Origin: Caulobacter henricii
GTDB taxonomy: Bacteria; Pseudomonadota; Alphaproteobacteria; Caulobacterales; Caulobacteraceae
Direction: 5' to 3'
DNA: 64,000 nt
Assembly (NCBI RefSeq): GCF_001414055.1
Contig: NZ_CP013002.1
Location: 3,162,001 to 3,226,000, forward strand
Part shown: positions 23,175-31,724 of the stretch, piece by piece
Layout of the letters: each line of letters starts with the position of its first letter
Numbering within the stretch: position 1 is the first letter of the stretch
The notes under the pieces: model-generated
The model's database searches: none
Seen by the model: the letters and a program-made list of their open reading frames with translations, nothing else
What the model was told of the DNA's origin: nothing
Translations under genes and position numbers: made by a program

Positions 23175-25052
23175 ATGGGCCGTGCCGGAAAGATCGCAGC
23201 GCATACGCTGCTAGCCTTCCTGGCCTTTCTGGCTGGCCGCGTTCTGGCCGGCGTCACCAACATCGACATGCACGTGCTGCCACAGGCCGGCCTGTTTGCG
23301 GTTTCGGCCCTGCTGGTCGAACTGGTGCTTCGCGTCGAGCGCGTTCCGTGGCGCTTCGTGGCGGCCAGCGACATCCTGCGTCTCGCGCGCTCCGCCTTTA
23401 TCAGCTGCCTGGTCTTCGCCGCCCTGCTATGGCTGACCACGCACCGGTTCGAGGGTCTTCGCGCCCTGATCGGGGCCTTTGTGATCCAGGTGTTTCTGCT
23501 GGCCAGTCTGCGGGTCGTGCGGCGCGGCCTGCATGAACGCGTCTTGTTCGAGGCCGTTCTGGGCCTGCGGCCAGCTGCGGCCCACCCCGCCCAGCCCCGT
23601 CTGCTGATCGTTGGGGCTGCGGCCGAGGCCGAAGAATTCCTGCGCGCGCCCACGGGCCTTGGCGAGCGCTATACGCCGGTGGGCGTGGTTTCGCCCATGG
23701 ACAAGGAAACCGGCGACGAACTGCGCGGCGTCTGCGTTCTGGGGTCGATCGCGGCCTTTGACGATGTGCTGGCCCAGCTCCGCGAGGGCGGCCTGGCCCC
23801 GGCGGCAATCCTTTTCCTGGCCGACAGCCCGATGAACGCCTTCGGGGCCGAGCGTCTGGGCCGTCTCAAGAGCGAGGGCATGCGCCTGCTGCGCCGGCAT
23901 GGCGTGGTCGAGATGGGCCATACCGCCACCGCCCTGCGCGAAATCAGCCTTGAGGAATTGCTCAGCCGCCCGCCCGTTTGTCTGGATCCGGAGCCGGTCC
24001 GGGCTCTGGTTTCGGGACGCCGCGTCCTCGTCACCGGGGCTGGCGGCAGCATCGGTTCGGAACTGTGTCGCCAGATCGCCGCCAGCGGCTGCGCCCAGCT
24101 GATCATGCTGGATGTTTCCGAGGCCAATCTCTTCCACATCGATCGCGAACTGGGCGAGGCCTGGCCGACCCTGGCACGCCGCGAAATTCTCTGCGACGTC
24201 CGGGACTCCGCCAGGCTGGACCGCGTTTTCGCCGCTGAACGTCCCGAGATCGTGTTCCATGCTGCGGCGCTCAAGCACGTCACCATGGTCGAGAACCATC
24301 CCTGCGAAGGCGCGCGGACCAATGTCCTGGGCACCCGCAACGTCGCCATGGCCGCCAAGGCCTTTGGTGCCGCGCACATGGCCCTGATCTCGACCGACAA
24401 GGCCGTGGCCCCGACCAGCGTGATGGGCGCGACCAAGCGCATCGCCGAGACCCTGGCCCGTCAGTATGGCTCCAGCCATGAGACGCGGGTCAGCATCGTC
24501 CGGTTCGGCAATGTGCTGGGCTCGGCAGGCTCTGTGGTGCCGCTGTTCCAGCACCAGATTGCGCGCGGCGGGCCCATTACCCTGACCGATGCCCAGGTCG
24601 AGCGCTTCTTCATGACCATCCCCGAGGCGGTGCAACTGGTCCTCCGGGCCGTCGCCCTCTCGACCATCTCGCTTGAACCGCCTGCCGGTGTCCTGACCCT
24701 GGAGATGGGTGAGCCGGTCAAGATCATCGATCTGGCGCGCCGCATGATCGAACTGCAGGGCCTGGTGCCCGACCGCGACATCGAGATCCGCATTACCGGC
24801 CTTCGCCCCGGTGAAAAGCTGACCGAGGTACTGGTCGACGTCAATGAGGCCGCCAAGCCCAAGGCACCGGGCGTCATCGAGGCCGCGCCCATGACGCCGC
24901 CCCCGATGATCGATGCCGAAGTGCTGGCGACGCTGGAAGCCTCCGCCATGGCCGGCGACGAGTTTAGCGTTCGCACCCAGTTGTTCGCCCTGGTGGAAAG
25001 CATTCGCTGCAACGAGCCGGTCACCCAACCCAAGGCACGCACCCGGGCTTGA
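23175..25052 (+). CDS. Membrane-anchored nucleoside-diphosphate-sugar 4,6-dehydratase (CapD/WbqV/PglF type)
   Basis: 625-residue polysaccharide-biosynthesis enzyme. The N-terminal 120 residues contain about four membrane helices, followed by a CoA-binding-like domain (LLIVGAAAEAEEFLRA). A Rossmann dehydratase domain begins VTGAGGSIGSELCRQIA. The active-site segment STDKAVAPTSVMGATKR has Thr-Asp-Lys and Met in place of the SDR tyrosine, as in PglF and WbqV UDP-GlcNAc 4,6-dehydratases. The likely product is a 4-keto-6-deoxy sugar for O-antigen, capsule or glycan assembly at the inner membrane. No other sugar genes adjoin it, so the pathway must be completed elsewhere. Confidence 0.9.
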   Translation: MGRAGKIAAHTLLAFLAFLAGRVLAGVTNIDMHVLPQAGLFAVSALLVELVLRVERVPWRFVAASDILRLARSAFISCLVFAALLWLTTHRFEGLRALIGAFVIQVFLLASLRVVRRGLHERVLFEAVLGLRPAAAHPAQPRLLIVGAAAEAEEFLRAPTGLGERYTPVGVVSPMDKETGDELRGVCVLGSIAAFDDVLAQLREGGLAPAAILFLADSPMNAFGAERLGRLKSEGMRLLRRHGVVEMGHTATALREISLEELLSRPPVCLDPEPVRALVSGRRVLVTGAGGSIGSELCRQIAASGCAQLIMLDVSEANLFHIDRELGEAWPTLARREILCDVRDSARLDRVFAAERPEIVFHAAALKHVTMVENHPCEGARTNVLGTRNVAMAAKAFGAAHMALISTDKAVAPTSVMGATKRIAETLARQYGSSHETRVSIVRFGNVLGSAGSVVPLFQHQIARGGPITLTDAQVERFFMTIPEAVQLVLRAVALSTISLEPPAGVLTLEMGEPVKIIDLARRMIELQGLVPDRDIEIRITGLRPGEKLTEVLVDVNEAAKPKAPGVIEAAPMTPPPMIDAEVLATLEASAMAGDEFSVRTQLFALVESIRCNEPVTQPKARTRA

Positions 25053-25210
25053 GCCGTGCGACCCGTGACGGCCAGCGCGCCGCTGTCGGACATACCCATG
25101 CTCGGCCTGGCTCAGGAAGCTGAGCGCGCTGAGGCGTGGGCTTTACCTGGGCTTGGAGCGTCAGGGTCCTCTAAAGTTGCTTCCCAGTCACATCCGTTAG
25201 GGGCCGGCGC

Positions 25211-25837
25211 ATGATCACCGTTTGGGGCGGACAGACCTCGCGATCGGTCCGGGTCGTCTGGGTGCTGGAGGAAATGGGCCTTCCTTACCGCGTACGGCAG
25301 GTGGACATGCTGGCCGCCGAGCGGGATCGCGAGTTCCTGGCTGTGAATCCCGCCGACTACATCCCGGCGATCCAGGACGGCGATGTTGTCATGGTCGAGT
25401 CGATCGCGATCATGGAATACCTGATGGCCCGCTACGGGCCGACGCCGCTGGCACCCTCGCCCCACGATCCGACCTTCCCCGCCTACCAGCAGTTTCTGCA
25501 CCTGGGTGAAGCCGGCCTCGCAACCCTCATGATGCCCGTCATCGTCAGCCGCTTCATCGCGCCCGAGTCCGAGCGGGCGAACTGGGGCGCGTCCTGGTGC
25601 CTGGAATCGTTCCAGAAGCGGCTGAAGCTGGTCAGCCAAAGGCTTGCCCGCTCACCCTATCTTGCCGGTGAGGCTTTCACCGCCGCCGACATCTCGGTGA
25701 CCTACGCCCTGAACCTGGGCCAGCGGACCTGCGGCCTCAGCCTCGGCGACGCCGAACAGGCCTACCTCGCCAGGACCACCGGCCGCGACGCCTACAAGCG
25801 CGCCATGGAGCGCTCGCATGAGGGCGTGAACACATAA
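25211..25837 (+). CDS. Glutathione S-transferase family protein
   Basis: 208-residue protein with the thioredoxin-like N-terminal domain (WGGQTSRSVRVVWVLEEMGL; Ser at the likely catalytic position), the gamma-glutamyl contact VESIAIMEYL, and a helical C-terminal domain with AADISVTYAL. The substrate is unknown. It stands alone; the ATG follows a GGGGCCGG sequence rather than a strong ribosome-binding site. Confidence 0.92.
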   Translation: MITVWGGQTSRSVRVVWVLEEMGLPYRVRQVDMLAAERDREFLAVNPADYIPAIQDGDVVMVESIAIMEYLMARYGPTPLAPSPHDPTFPAYQQFLHLGEAGLATLMMPVIVSRFIAPESERANWGASWCLESFQKRLKLVSQRLARSPYLAGEAFTAADISVTYALNLGQRTCGLSLGDAEQAYLARTTGRDAYKRAMERSHEGVNT

Positions 25838-25903
25838 ACGCCGTCTCCGCTTTGAGGCGAGGCAGAGTCGGTCGTTTGAAGACCCGCCTTGAGAAGGACC
25901 TGC

Positions 25904-28900
25904 CTAGTGAAAGTCCCGACTGCGCTGCAGCCGTCCTGACGTCCTGGACCGCACACGCGGTGCCGGTGTGGCGGGGTCTTCCTTCAGGCGGCCCAGCTCG
26001 GCCGACAGGTCGGTGAAGCGCTCGGCGACCACGTGGATCACGCCTTCGGCCGACTGTACCTTGCCATGGACGACCAGCAGGGAGGCGGTCATCACCGTCG
26101 CGCGGTCGGCCTCGAAGCGGTCCTTCCAGACCACGGCATTGGCGACGCCGGTCTCGTCCTCCAGGGTGATGAACACCACGCCCTTGGCAGTGCCGGGCCT
26201 TTGCCGGATCAGCACGATCCCCGCGACCGAAACCCGCCGGCCATCCCGGACCTGAGGCAGACGGTCGGCGGGAATCACGCCCATCGCGTCCAGCCTCGAC
26301 CGGTAGAAGGCGCAGGGGTGGGCCTTCAGCGACAGGCTGGTGGTGCGATAGTCCTCGGCCACCGCCTGGGGCAGGGCCATGACCGGCAGGTTCACCGCCG
26401 CCTCGAACAGCGGCAGGCCCGCCAGCAGCGGCGTCTGGACCGGAGCCCTGTTTTCACCCTCCAGTCCCTTGACCGCCCAGAGGGCCTCGCGCCGGCTCAG
26501 GCCTGCCCCAGCAAAGGCATCGGCCTCGGCCAGGAGTTCCAGCGCCCGTTGCGGGACACCGGCCTGGGCGAAGTCCGCCGGCGCCTGCGCGCCCTCATCC
26601 CGGGCCATGATCAGGCGCTGGACCTCGGCCTCCCGCAGGCCCTTGATCTGGCGCAGGCCCAGACGGACGGCCTTCCACAGCGGGCGGGTATCGGGATTGA
26701 AGAGTTTGTTTGCAGAAACCCTGTCATCCCGGACGAGGGCGGAGCGCGAAGATCCGGGACCGCCGGAAGCGCGGCGCCCAGGATCGGTTCCGGATCTTCC
26801 CCCGGCTCCAGGCCGGGGTTCGTCCGGGATGACAAGTCTGATGGCCTCCAGGGTACAGTCCCAGTCACTGCTCAGCACGTCGGGCGGTCGCACCTCGACC
26901 CCGTGCTCGCGGGCGTCGCGCACCAGCTGGGCCGGCTGATAGAAGCCCATGGGCTGGGAATTGATCAGCACCGCGCAGAACACGTCGGGCCAGGCCCATT
27001 TCAGCCAGGCCGAGACATAGACCAGCTTGGCGAAACTGGCCGCGTGGCTCTCGGGGAAGCCATAGTGGCCGAAACCCTCGATCTGCTTGAAGCAGCGCTC
27101 GGCGAAGTCGCGCTGATAGCCGCGCCCCACCATGCCCTCGACAAACTTGGCGCGGTATTCGGCCGGCGTGCCGAGGTTCTTGAAGGTGGCCATGGCCTTG
27201 CGCAGGCCGTCGGCCTCGTCGGGCGTGAACTTCGCCGCCTCGATGGCGAGACTCATCGCCTGTTCCTGGAACAGCGGCACGCCGAAGGTCTTGCCGAGGA
27301 TTCCCCTCAGCTCGTCGGCGGGGCCGTGCTCGGGCGACGGGGCAGGCCATTCCACCGGGTCCTGGCCGTTTCGCCGCCGCAGATAGGGATGGACCATGTC
27401 GCCCTGGATCGGGCCGGGCCGGACGATCGCCACCTCGATCACCAGATCATAGAACTCGGCGGGCTTCAGCCGGGGCAGCATCGACATCTGGGCGCGGCTC
27501 TCGACCTGGAACACCCCGACCGAGTCGGCCTTGGTCAGCATGTCGTAGACGCCCTTAACCTCGACCGGGATGTCGGCCAGATCGTGGATGTCGAGGCCAT
27601 GCTCGGCCCGCAGCATGCCCAGGCCGCGCTGGATGGCGGTCAGCATGCCCAGGGCCAGAATATCGACCTTCATCAGGCCGAGACTGTCGATGTCATCCTT
27701 GTCCCACTCGATGAAGGTTCTGTCCTTCATGGCGGCATTGCCGATCGGCACGGTCTCGTCCAGGCGTCGCTTGGTCAGAACAAAGCCGCCGACATGCTGC
27801 GACAGGTGGCGGGGAAAGCCGAGCAGTTCGGAGGCCAGGCTGACCGCGCGGGCGATCTCCGGTGCCTCGGGGTCCAGACCCGCCTTGCGGATATGCGCCT
27901 CCGGCAGGCCGGAGCCCCAACTGCCCCAGACCGTGCCGGCCAGCAGGCTGGTGACGTCCTCGGTCAGGCCCAGGGCCTTGCCGACATCGCGAATAGCGCT
28001 GCGCGGCCGGTAATGGATCACCGTGCCGCAGATGGCGGCATAGTCGCGGCCATAGCGGCGATAGACATACTGCATCACCTCCTCGCGCCGCTCGTGCTCG
28101 AAGTCGACGTCGATATCGGGCGGCTCGCCCCGATTTTCGGAGATGAAGCGGGTGAACAGCAGGCGGTGTTCGGTCGGGTCGATCGCGGTCACGCCCAGGC
28201 AGAAACAGACCGAGGAATTGGCCGCCGAACCCCGCCCCTGACACAGGATGCCCATCTTGCGGGCCTCCTGCACGATGTCGTGCACGGTCAGGAAATAGTT
28301 GGGATAGTTCATCTTGCCGATCAGACGCAGCTCTTCGGCCAGCTGGTCAGCGACCTTGGGGGGGACACCCTTGGGATAGCGCCAGGCCGCGCCGGCCCAG
28401 GTCAGGTCGGTCAGGTGCTGCAGGGCGGTCTTGCCCGGCGGCACCGGCTCGTCGGGATATTCCTCCTTCAGCTGGCCCAGGTCGAAGCCGATGCGCTCGA
28501 CGATCTCCAGGGTGCGTTCGACGGCGCGCGGCCAGCGTTCGAACAGGCGGACCATCTCCTGCGGCGCCTTCAGGTGGCGCTCGGCATTGGCCTGCAACCG
28601 GAAACCCGCCTCCTGGATCGTGCAGTGCTCGCGCACACAGGTCATGACGTCCTGCAGGGGCCGCCGTTCGGGGCCGTGATAGAGCACATCATTGGTGGCG
28701 ACCATCGGTGCTCCGGACTCGCGGGCCAGCGTCTCCAGCCGCGCCAGGCGCTGCAGGTCGCGGGCGGCATAGGCCCGGCTGGCGGCCAGCCAGACCCGAC
28801 CGCGCAGCTCACCGGCCATGCGGGTCAGGTCGCGCGTGAAGGACTCATCCAGCCTGGCCGGGGGCACGATCAGGGCCAGCTGCCCCTCGGCATGCTGCAG

Positions 28901-29242
28901 GAAGTCCTCCCAGTGCAGCTCGCACTCGCCCTTGCCGGCCCGGCGCTGGCCGACGGTGAGCAGGCGGGTCAGGCGGGCGAAGGCCTCGCGATCGGACGGA
29001 TAGCAGAGCAGGCTGGGCGTGCCGTCGGCGAAGTCGAGCCGGCAGCCGGTCAGGGCCCGGACCTGCAGCGCCTTGGCGGCCGTCCAGGCCCGGACCACGC
29101 CCGACAGGGTATTGCGGTCGACGATACCGACGGCCGCCAGACCCAGGCCCTGGGCCGTCGGCATCAGTTCGCGGGCGTGCGAGGCCCCGCGCAGGAACGA
29201 GAAATTGCTGGTGACCTGCAGCTCGGCATAGGCGGGGGTCAT
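25904..29242 (-). CDS. dnaE2: Error-prone DNA polymerase DnaE2 (ImuC) with an in-frame palindromic insertion
   Basis: 1112-residue catalytic polymerase of the SOS mutasome. An N-terminal PHP domain ([18 protein letters not shown]) precedes the palm with [16 protein letters not shown] near residue 378, which holds the catalytic aspartates. The thumb, fingers and C-terminal OB-fold ([22 protein letters not shown]) follow. Between SDWDCTLE and [12 protein letters not shown], about residues 803-841 are Gly/Pro/Arg-rich and are encoded by a 113-base palindromic repeat; the frame stays open. It is the third gene of imuA-imuB-dnaE2, and its start is separated from imuB by another repeat. An SOS box lies before imuA. 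Confidence 0.95.
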   Translation of the reverse strand: MTPAYAELQVTSNFSFLRGASHARELMPTAQGLGLAAVGIVDRNTLSGVVRAWTAAKALQVRALTGCRLDFADGTPSLLCYPSDREAFARLTRLLTVGQRRAGKGECELHWEDFLQHAEGQLALIVPPARLDESFTRDLTRMAGELRGRVWLAASRAYAARDLQRLARLETLARESGAPMVATNDVLYHGPERRPLQDVMTCVREHCTIQEAGFRLQANAERHLKAPQEMVRLFERWPRAVERTLEIVERIGFDLGQLKEEYPDEPVPPGKTALQHLTDLTWAGAAWRYPKGVPPKVADQLAEELRLIGKMNYPNYFLTVHDIVQEARKMGILCQGRGSAANSSVCFCLGVTAIDPTEHRLLFTRFISENRGEPPDIDVDFEHERREEVMQYVYRRYGRDYAAICGTVIHYRPRSAIRDVGKALGLTEDVTSLLAGTVWGSWGSGLPEAHIRKAGLDPEAPEIARAVSLASELLGFPRHLSQHVGGFVLTKRRLDETVPIGNAAMKDRTFIEWDKDDIDSLGLMKVDILALGMLTAIQRGLGMLRAEHGLDIHDLADIPVEVKGVYDMLTKADSVGVFQVESRAQMSMLPRLKPAEFYDLVIEVAIVRPGPIQGDMVHPYLRRRNGQDPVEWPAPSPEHGPADELRGILGKTFGVPLFQEQAMSLAIEAAKFTPDEADGLRKAMATFKNLGTPAEYRAKFVEGMVGRGYQRDFAERCFKQIEGFGHYGFPESHAASFAKLVYVSAWLKWAWPDVFCAVLINSQPMGFYQPAQLVRDAREHGVEVRPPDVLSSDWDCTLEAIRLVIPDEPRPGAGGRSGTDPGRRASGGPGSSRSALVRDDRVSANKLFNPDTRPLWKAVRLGLRQIKGLREAEVQRLIMARDEGAQAPADFAQAGVPQRALELLAEADAFAGAGLSRREALWAVKGLEGENRAPVQTPLLAGLPLFEAAVNLPVMALPQAVAEDYRTTSLSLKAHPCAFYRSRLDAMGVIPADRLPQVRDGRRVSVAGIVLIRQRPGTAKGVVFITLEDETGVANAVVWKDRFEADRATVMTASLLVVHGKVQSAEGVIHVVAERFTDLSAELGRLKEDPATPAPRVRSRTSGRLQRSRDFH
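26722..26834. repeat. Palindromic repeat inside dnaE2 (copy 1)
   Basis: A 113-base element bounded by perfect 15-base inverted ends TGTCATCCCGGACGA / TCGTCCGGGATGACA. An internal 30-base block at 26748-26777 is identical to 44911-44940 in the second copy. It lies wholly inside the dnaE2 frame and adds about 38 residues. Confidence 0.92.
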
Positions 29243-29257
29243 GGGGTCGCCCTAGCC

Positions 29258-29358
29258 CCCTCCGGGCCTGACGGCCCTCCTCCCCCGGAGGGGGAAGATG
29301 AAATCATCCGCCCCCTCCGGGGGCGGACGACCGCGCAAGCGGTCCGGTGGGGGCAAGT
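29258..29358. repeat. CT/GA-rich palindromic repeat between imuB and dnaE2
   Basis: Several stacked short palindromes (CCTCCCCCGGAGGGGG, CCCCCTCCGGGGGCGG) ending in a GGTGGGGGCAAGT tail. The same tail and layout recur at 39140-39251 and 46438-46600. It separates two genes of the mutasome operon and could fold strongly in the transcript. Confidence 0.8.
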
Positions 29359-29365
29359 GCTCTGG

Positions 29366-30916
29366 CTACCCAAACAGGCCATGCAACCACCACTTCGGCT
29401 CGTCGCCCGTCCCGAACAGGCCCTGGCGAAAGATCCAGAACCGGCCGCCGGCTTCGTCCTCGACCCGGTAATAGTCGCGGATCCTGCCCGGTCCGGTGTC
29501 GTCGAAATCGCCGCGCCACCATTCCTGGCCGATGCGTTCGGGGCCCTCGGCGCGGCGCACGCGGTGCGAGCGGCCCCGCCACTGGAACTGGACCGGCGGA
29601 TCGTCGGGTAACTTGGCCATTGCCGTGATCGGCTCAGGCCGCTTGAACAGCCGCACCGGCCGGGGGCGCTCGGGGTCCCAGGTCTGGCCGGAAGGCGCGG
29701 CCAGCGGCGCGCGGCGGATCACCGAGCGTTCGGGCACATGGCTTTCGTACGGATCCGCCCGCCAGACGCGATCCTCGCCCAGCCGGTTGATCAGCCGGTC
29801 GACCAGGGGGGCGAGGGTCTCGTCCAGCCCGGCTCCGGCCTCGGCATCGAGCCGGGCCTGAACGGCGCTCAGGGGCTCGACGTCGGCGGCAAAGACCGTG
29901 ACCACCTCGATGCCGAAGCCGGGATCAATCACGTCCAGCTTGGGGATCATCAGCCGGGTCAGGCGCGCGGCGTCGCGACCCGGCCGCGCCAGCCCCGCCC
30001 GCACCGCCATGCCCTTGCCGTCCAGCCGGTGAAAAACCACCTCGAACCGCCGCGCGCCCTGGCCTTCGGCCTCCAGACGCTTGCAAATCAGGGCCGTGAC
30101 GTCGCCGACCACCCGGGCCAGATCGTCGGGCGCGCTGATCGGCTCGGCAAAGGCCAGGCGGTCGAACCAGGGACTGGCCGGCCGGCGATAGACCAGGGCC
30201 TCGCCCGCCGCCCCCAGGGCCTGGTCCAGGCGCAGGGTCAGGTTCAGGCCGAACCGCTTGGCCAGCTGGGCCCGGGGCAGGCCCAGGATCTGCTCGATCC
30301 GGAACAGGCCCAGACGCGGCAGCTGGGCGGTGGCGGTCGCGTCGAGGCGCAGGGCCGCCACCGGCAGATCGGCCAGCCGGTCGCGCTGACCGGCCGGCGG
30401 CGCGATCTCGCCGGCCTCGCCGAAGCGGGGCCCAAATCGCGCCAGGGCCCAGGCCGCGCCGGGCGTGTCGGCGATCGCCGCCCGGGCCGGCACGCCCCAG
30501 CGGGCCAGTCGTGCCAGCAGGTCGGCCATCATCGCCGCCTCGCCGCCCCACAGGTGGTCGGTCCCGGTGATGTCGAGGAACAGGCCGTCCGTACCGTCGA
30601 GGGCCACGGCTGGCGAGAACCGCACGCACCAGTCGCTCAGGGCCTCCAGGGCCGCGCGGTCGGCCTCGGGATCGTGGTCGGCGGTGACAAGGTCGGGGGC
30701 CAGGGCCATGGCGTCGGCAGCCTTCTGGCCAGGGCGCAGGCCCAGGGCCTCAGCCGTTTCGTCGATGGCGGCGAGGCGGCGGGTGCCGGAGTCCGAGATC
30801 AGCAGGGCAAAGGGGCGCGCTGTGGCGATACCCTCAACCGGCCCTGCGCCAGGATTCCGCCGTCGCCAGGTCGTGATCGGCCAGTTGGGACACCAGACGG
30901 AAAGGATGCGGGCCAT
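29366..30916 (-). CDS. imuB: Y-family polymerase-like mutasome protein ImuB
   Basis: 516-residue homologue of Y-family polymerases that acts as the beta-clamp-binding hub of the ImuA-ImuB-DnaE2 mutasome; family members usually lack polymerase activity. The N-terminus ARILSVWCPNWPITTWRRRN is the usual ImuB start. The body has RFSPAVALDGTDGLFLDITG and a GLFRIEQILGLPR helix-hairpin region. The C-terminus is RDYYRVEDEAGGRFWIFRQGLF. The ATG at 30916 overlaps the end of imuA by 83 bases in another frame. The gap to dnaE2 holds a repeat. Confidence 0.93.
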   Translation of the reverse strand: MARILSVWCPNWPITTWRRRNPGAGPVEGIATARPFALLISDSGTRRLAAIDETAEALGLRPGQKAADAMALAPDLVTADHDPEADRAALEALSDWCVRFSPAVALDGTDGLFLDITGTDHLWGGEAAMMADLLARLARWGVPARAAIADTPGAAWALARFGPRFGEAGEIAPPAGQRDRLADLPVAALRLDATATAQLPRLGLFRIEQILGLPRAQLAKRFGLNLTLRLDQALGAAGEALVYRRPASPWFDRLAFAEPISAPDDLARVVGDVTALICKRLEAEGQGARRFEVVFHRLDGKGMAVRAGLARPGRDAARLTRLMIPKLDVIDPGFGIEVVTVFAADVEPLSAVQARLDAEAGAGLDETLAPLVDRLINRLGEDRVWRADPYESHVPERSVIRRAPLAAPSGQTWDPERPRPVRLFKRPEPITAMAKLPDDPPVQFQWRGRSHRVRRAEGPERIGQEWWRGDFDDTGPGRIRDYYRVEDEAGGRFWIFRQGLFGTGDEPKWWLHGLFG

Positions 30917-31613
30917 GCTCGGCCTCCGAAGACTCCAGGATCCAGGCTCCGGGACGACCGCCCCGGCAGCGTTCCAGCTCGACACGCCAGCGCGGCGGGC
31001 CCAGGCTCGGCGTATCCGGCGGCGGCTGGCTGGGCGCGCTGCCGATGCGCCAGCGACTGAAGGAGGACGACCCAGACACCGTCCGCGCCCGCCCTGCGGG
31101 ACCGCCATAGGGCCGCCGGTGCAGCAGGACGCCGAAACTGCCGCGCTTCTCGCTGGCCAGTTGCAGGCGGCGACCGATCTTCAACTCCGGTGCCGCCGCC
31201 TCGCCGACCGCGGCGGCCACCCCGAGGGTCGAGAGGGCGTCCTCCAGCACCGACAGCACCTCGGCATCGTCGCGGGCCCGGACCTGGATCAGCCGGTCGG
31301 TGGGAAGGCCAAGCCCCGCCAGGCCCGGGGTGAAAAGATCCGTGCGCCGCATCACCCAGACCACCGCCCCGCTCTTCAGCAACGGCCGGGTCAACAGGGC
31401 GGCGAAGGCGGCAGGGGCCGCCGAGGTCTCGTCCTCCAGCCCCGCGCCCATCACCTCGTGCCAGCAGCCCGACGGCAGTCCGCCCGCCGGAAAGCAGCTG
31501 TCGATGCGGGGATCGCCCAGAGCCAGGACCGGACTCGGAGTCCGAGTGCCTGCTTCCAGAGCAGCGATCCGGCCCTTCAATGCCGCCAGGCGCGCCTCGC
31601 GCGGTACGGCCAT
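30834..31613 (-). CDS. imuA: Mutasome protein ImuA (SulA/RecA-like)
   Basis: 259-residue RecA-like accessory protein of the SOS mutasome. The pattern IDSCFPAGGLPSGCWHEVMG and the later GVLLHRRPYG region match ImuA family members, which keep a degenerate RecA fold without a proper Walker A. The ATG at 31613 is chosen; the GTG one codon before is in frame. The last 27 codons overlap imuB. The SOS box lies 15 bases upstream of the start, so LexA would block transcription directly. Confidence 0.9.
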   Translation of the reverse strand: MAVPREARLAALKGRIAALEAGTRTPSPVLALGDPRIDSCFPAGGLPSGCWHEVMGAGLEDETSAAPAAFAALLTRPLLKSGAVVWVMRRTDLFTPGLAGLGLPTDRLIQVRARDDAEVLSVLEDALSTLGVAAAVGEAAAPELKIGRRLQLASEKRGSFGVLLHRRPYGGPAGRARTVSGSSSFSRWRIGSAPSQPPPDTPSLGPPRWRVELERCRGGRPGAWILESSEAEHGPHPFRLVSQLADHDLATAESWRRAG

Positions 31614-31627
31614 CACCCCATTCCTTT

Positions 31628-31642
31628 GTTCCCTTTATGTTC
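31628..31642. promoter_or_regulatory. LexA SOS box upstream of imuA
   Basis: GTTC, seven bases (CCTTTAT), GTTC: an exact match to the alphaproteobacterial LexA operator GTTC-N7-GTTC. It sits 15 bases before the imuA start codon in the spacer shared with the divergent carboxylase gene. Confidence 0.92.
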
Positions 31643-31724
31643 TGATCTTATGGGCTTGGAGAGTCAAGCGGGCCCGGCCATGCTGCGTCAAACGGCCGTA
31701 TGAAGCCCTCCAGGAAACGTCTCC

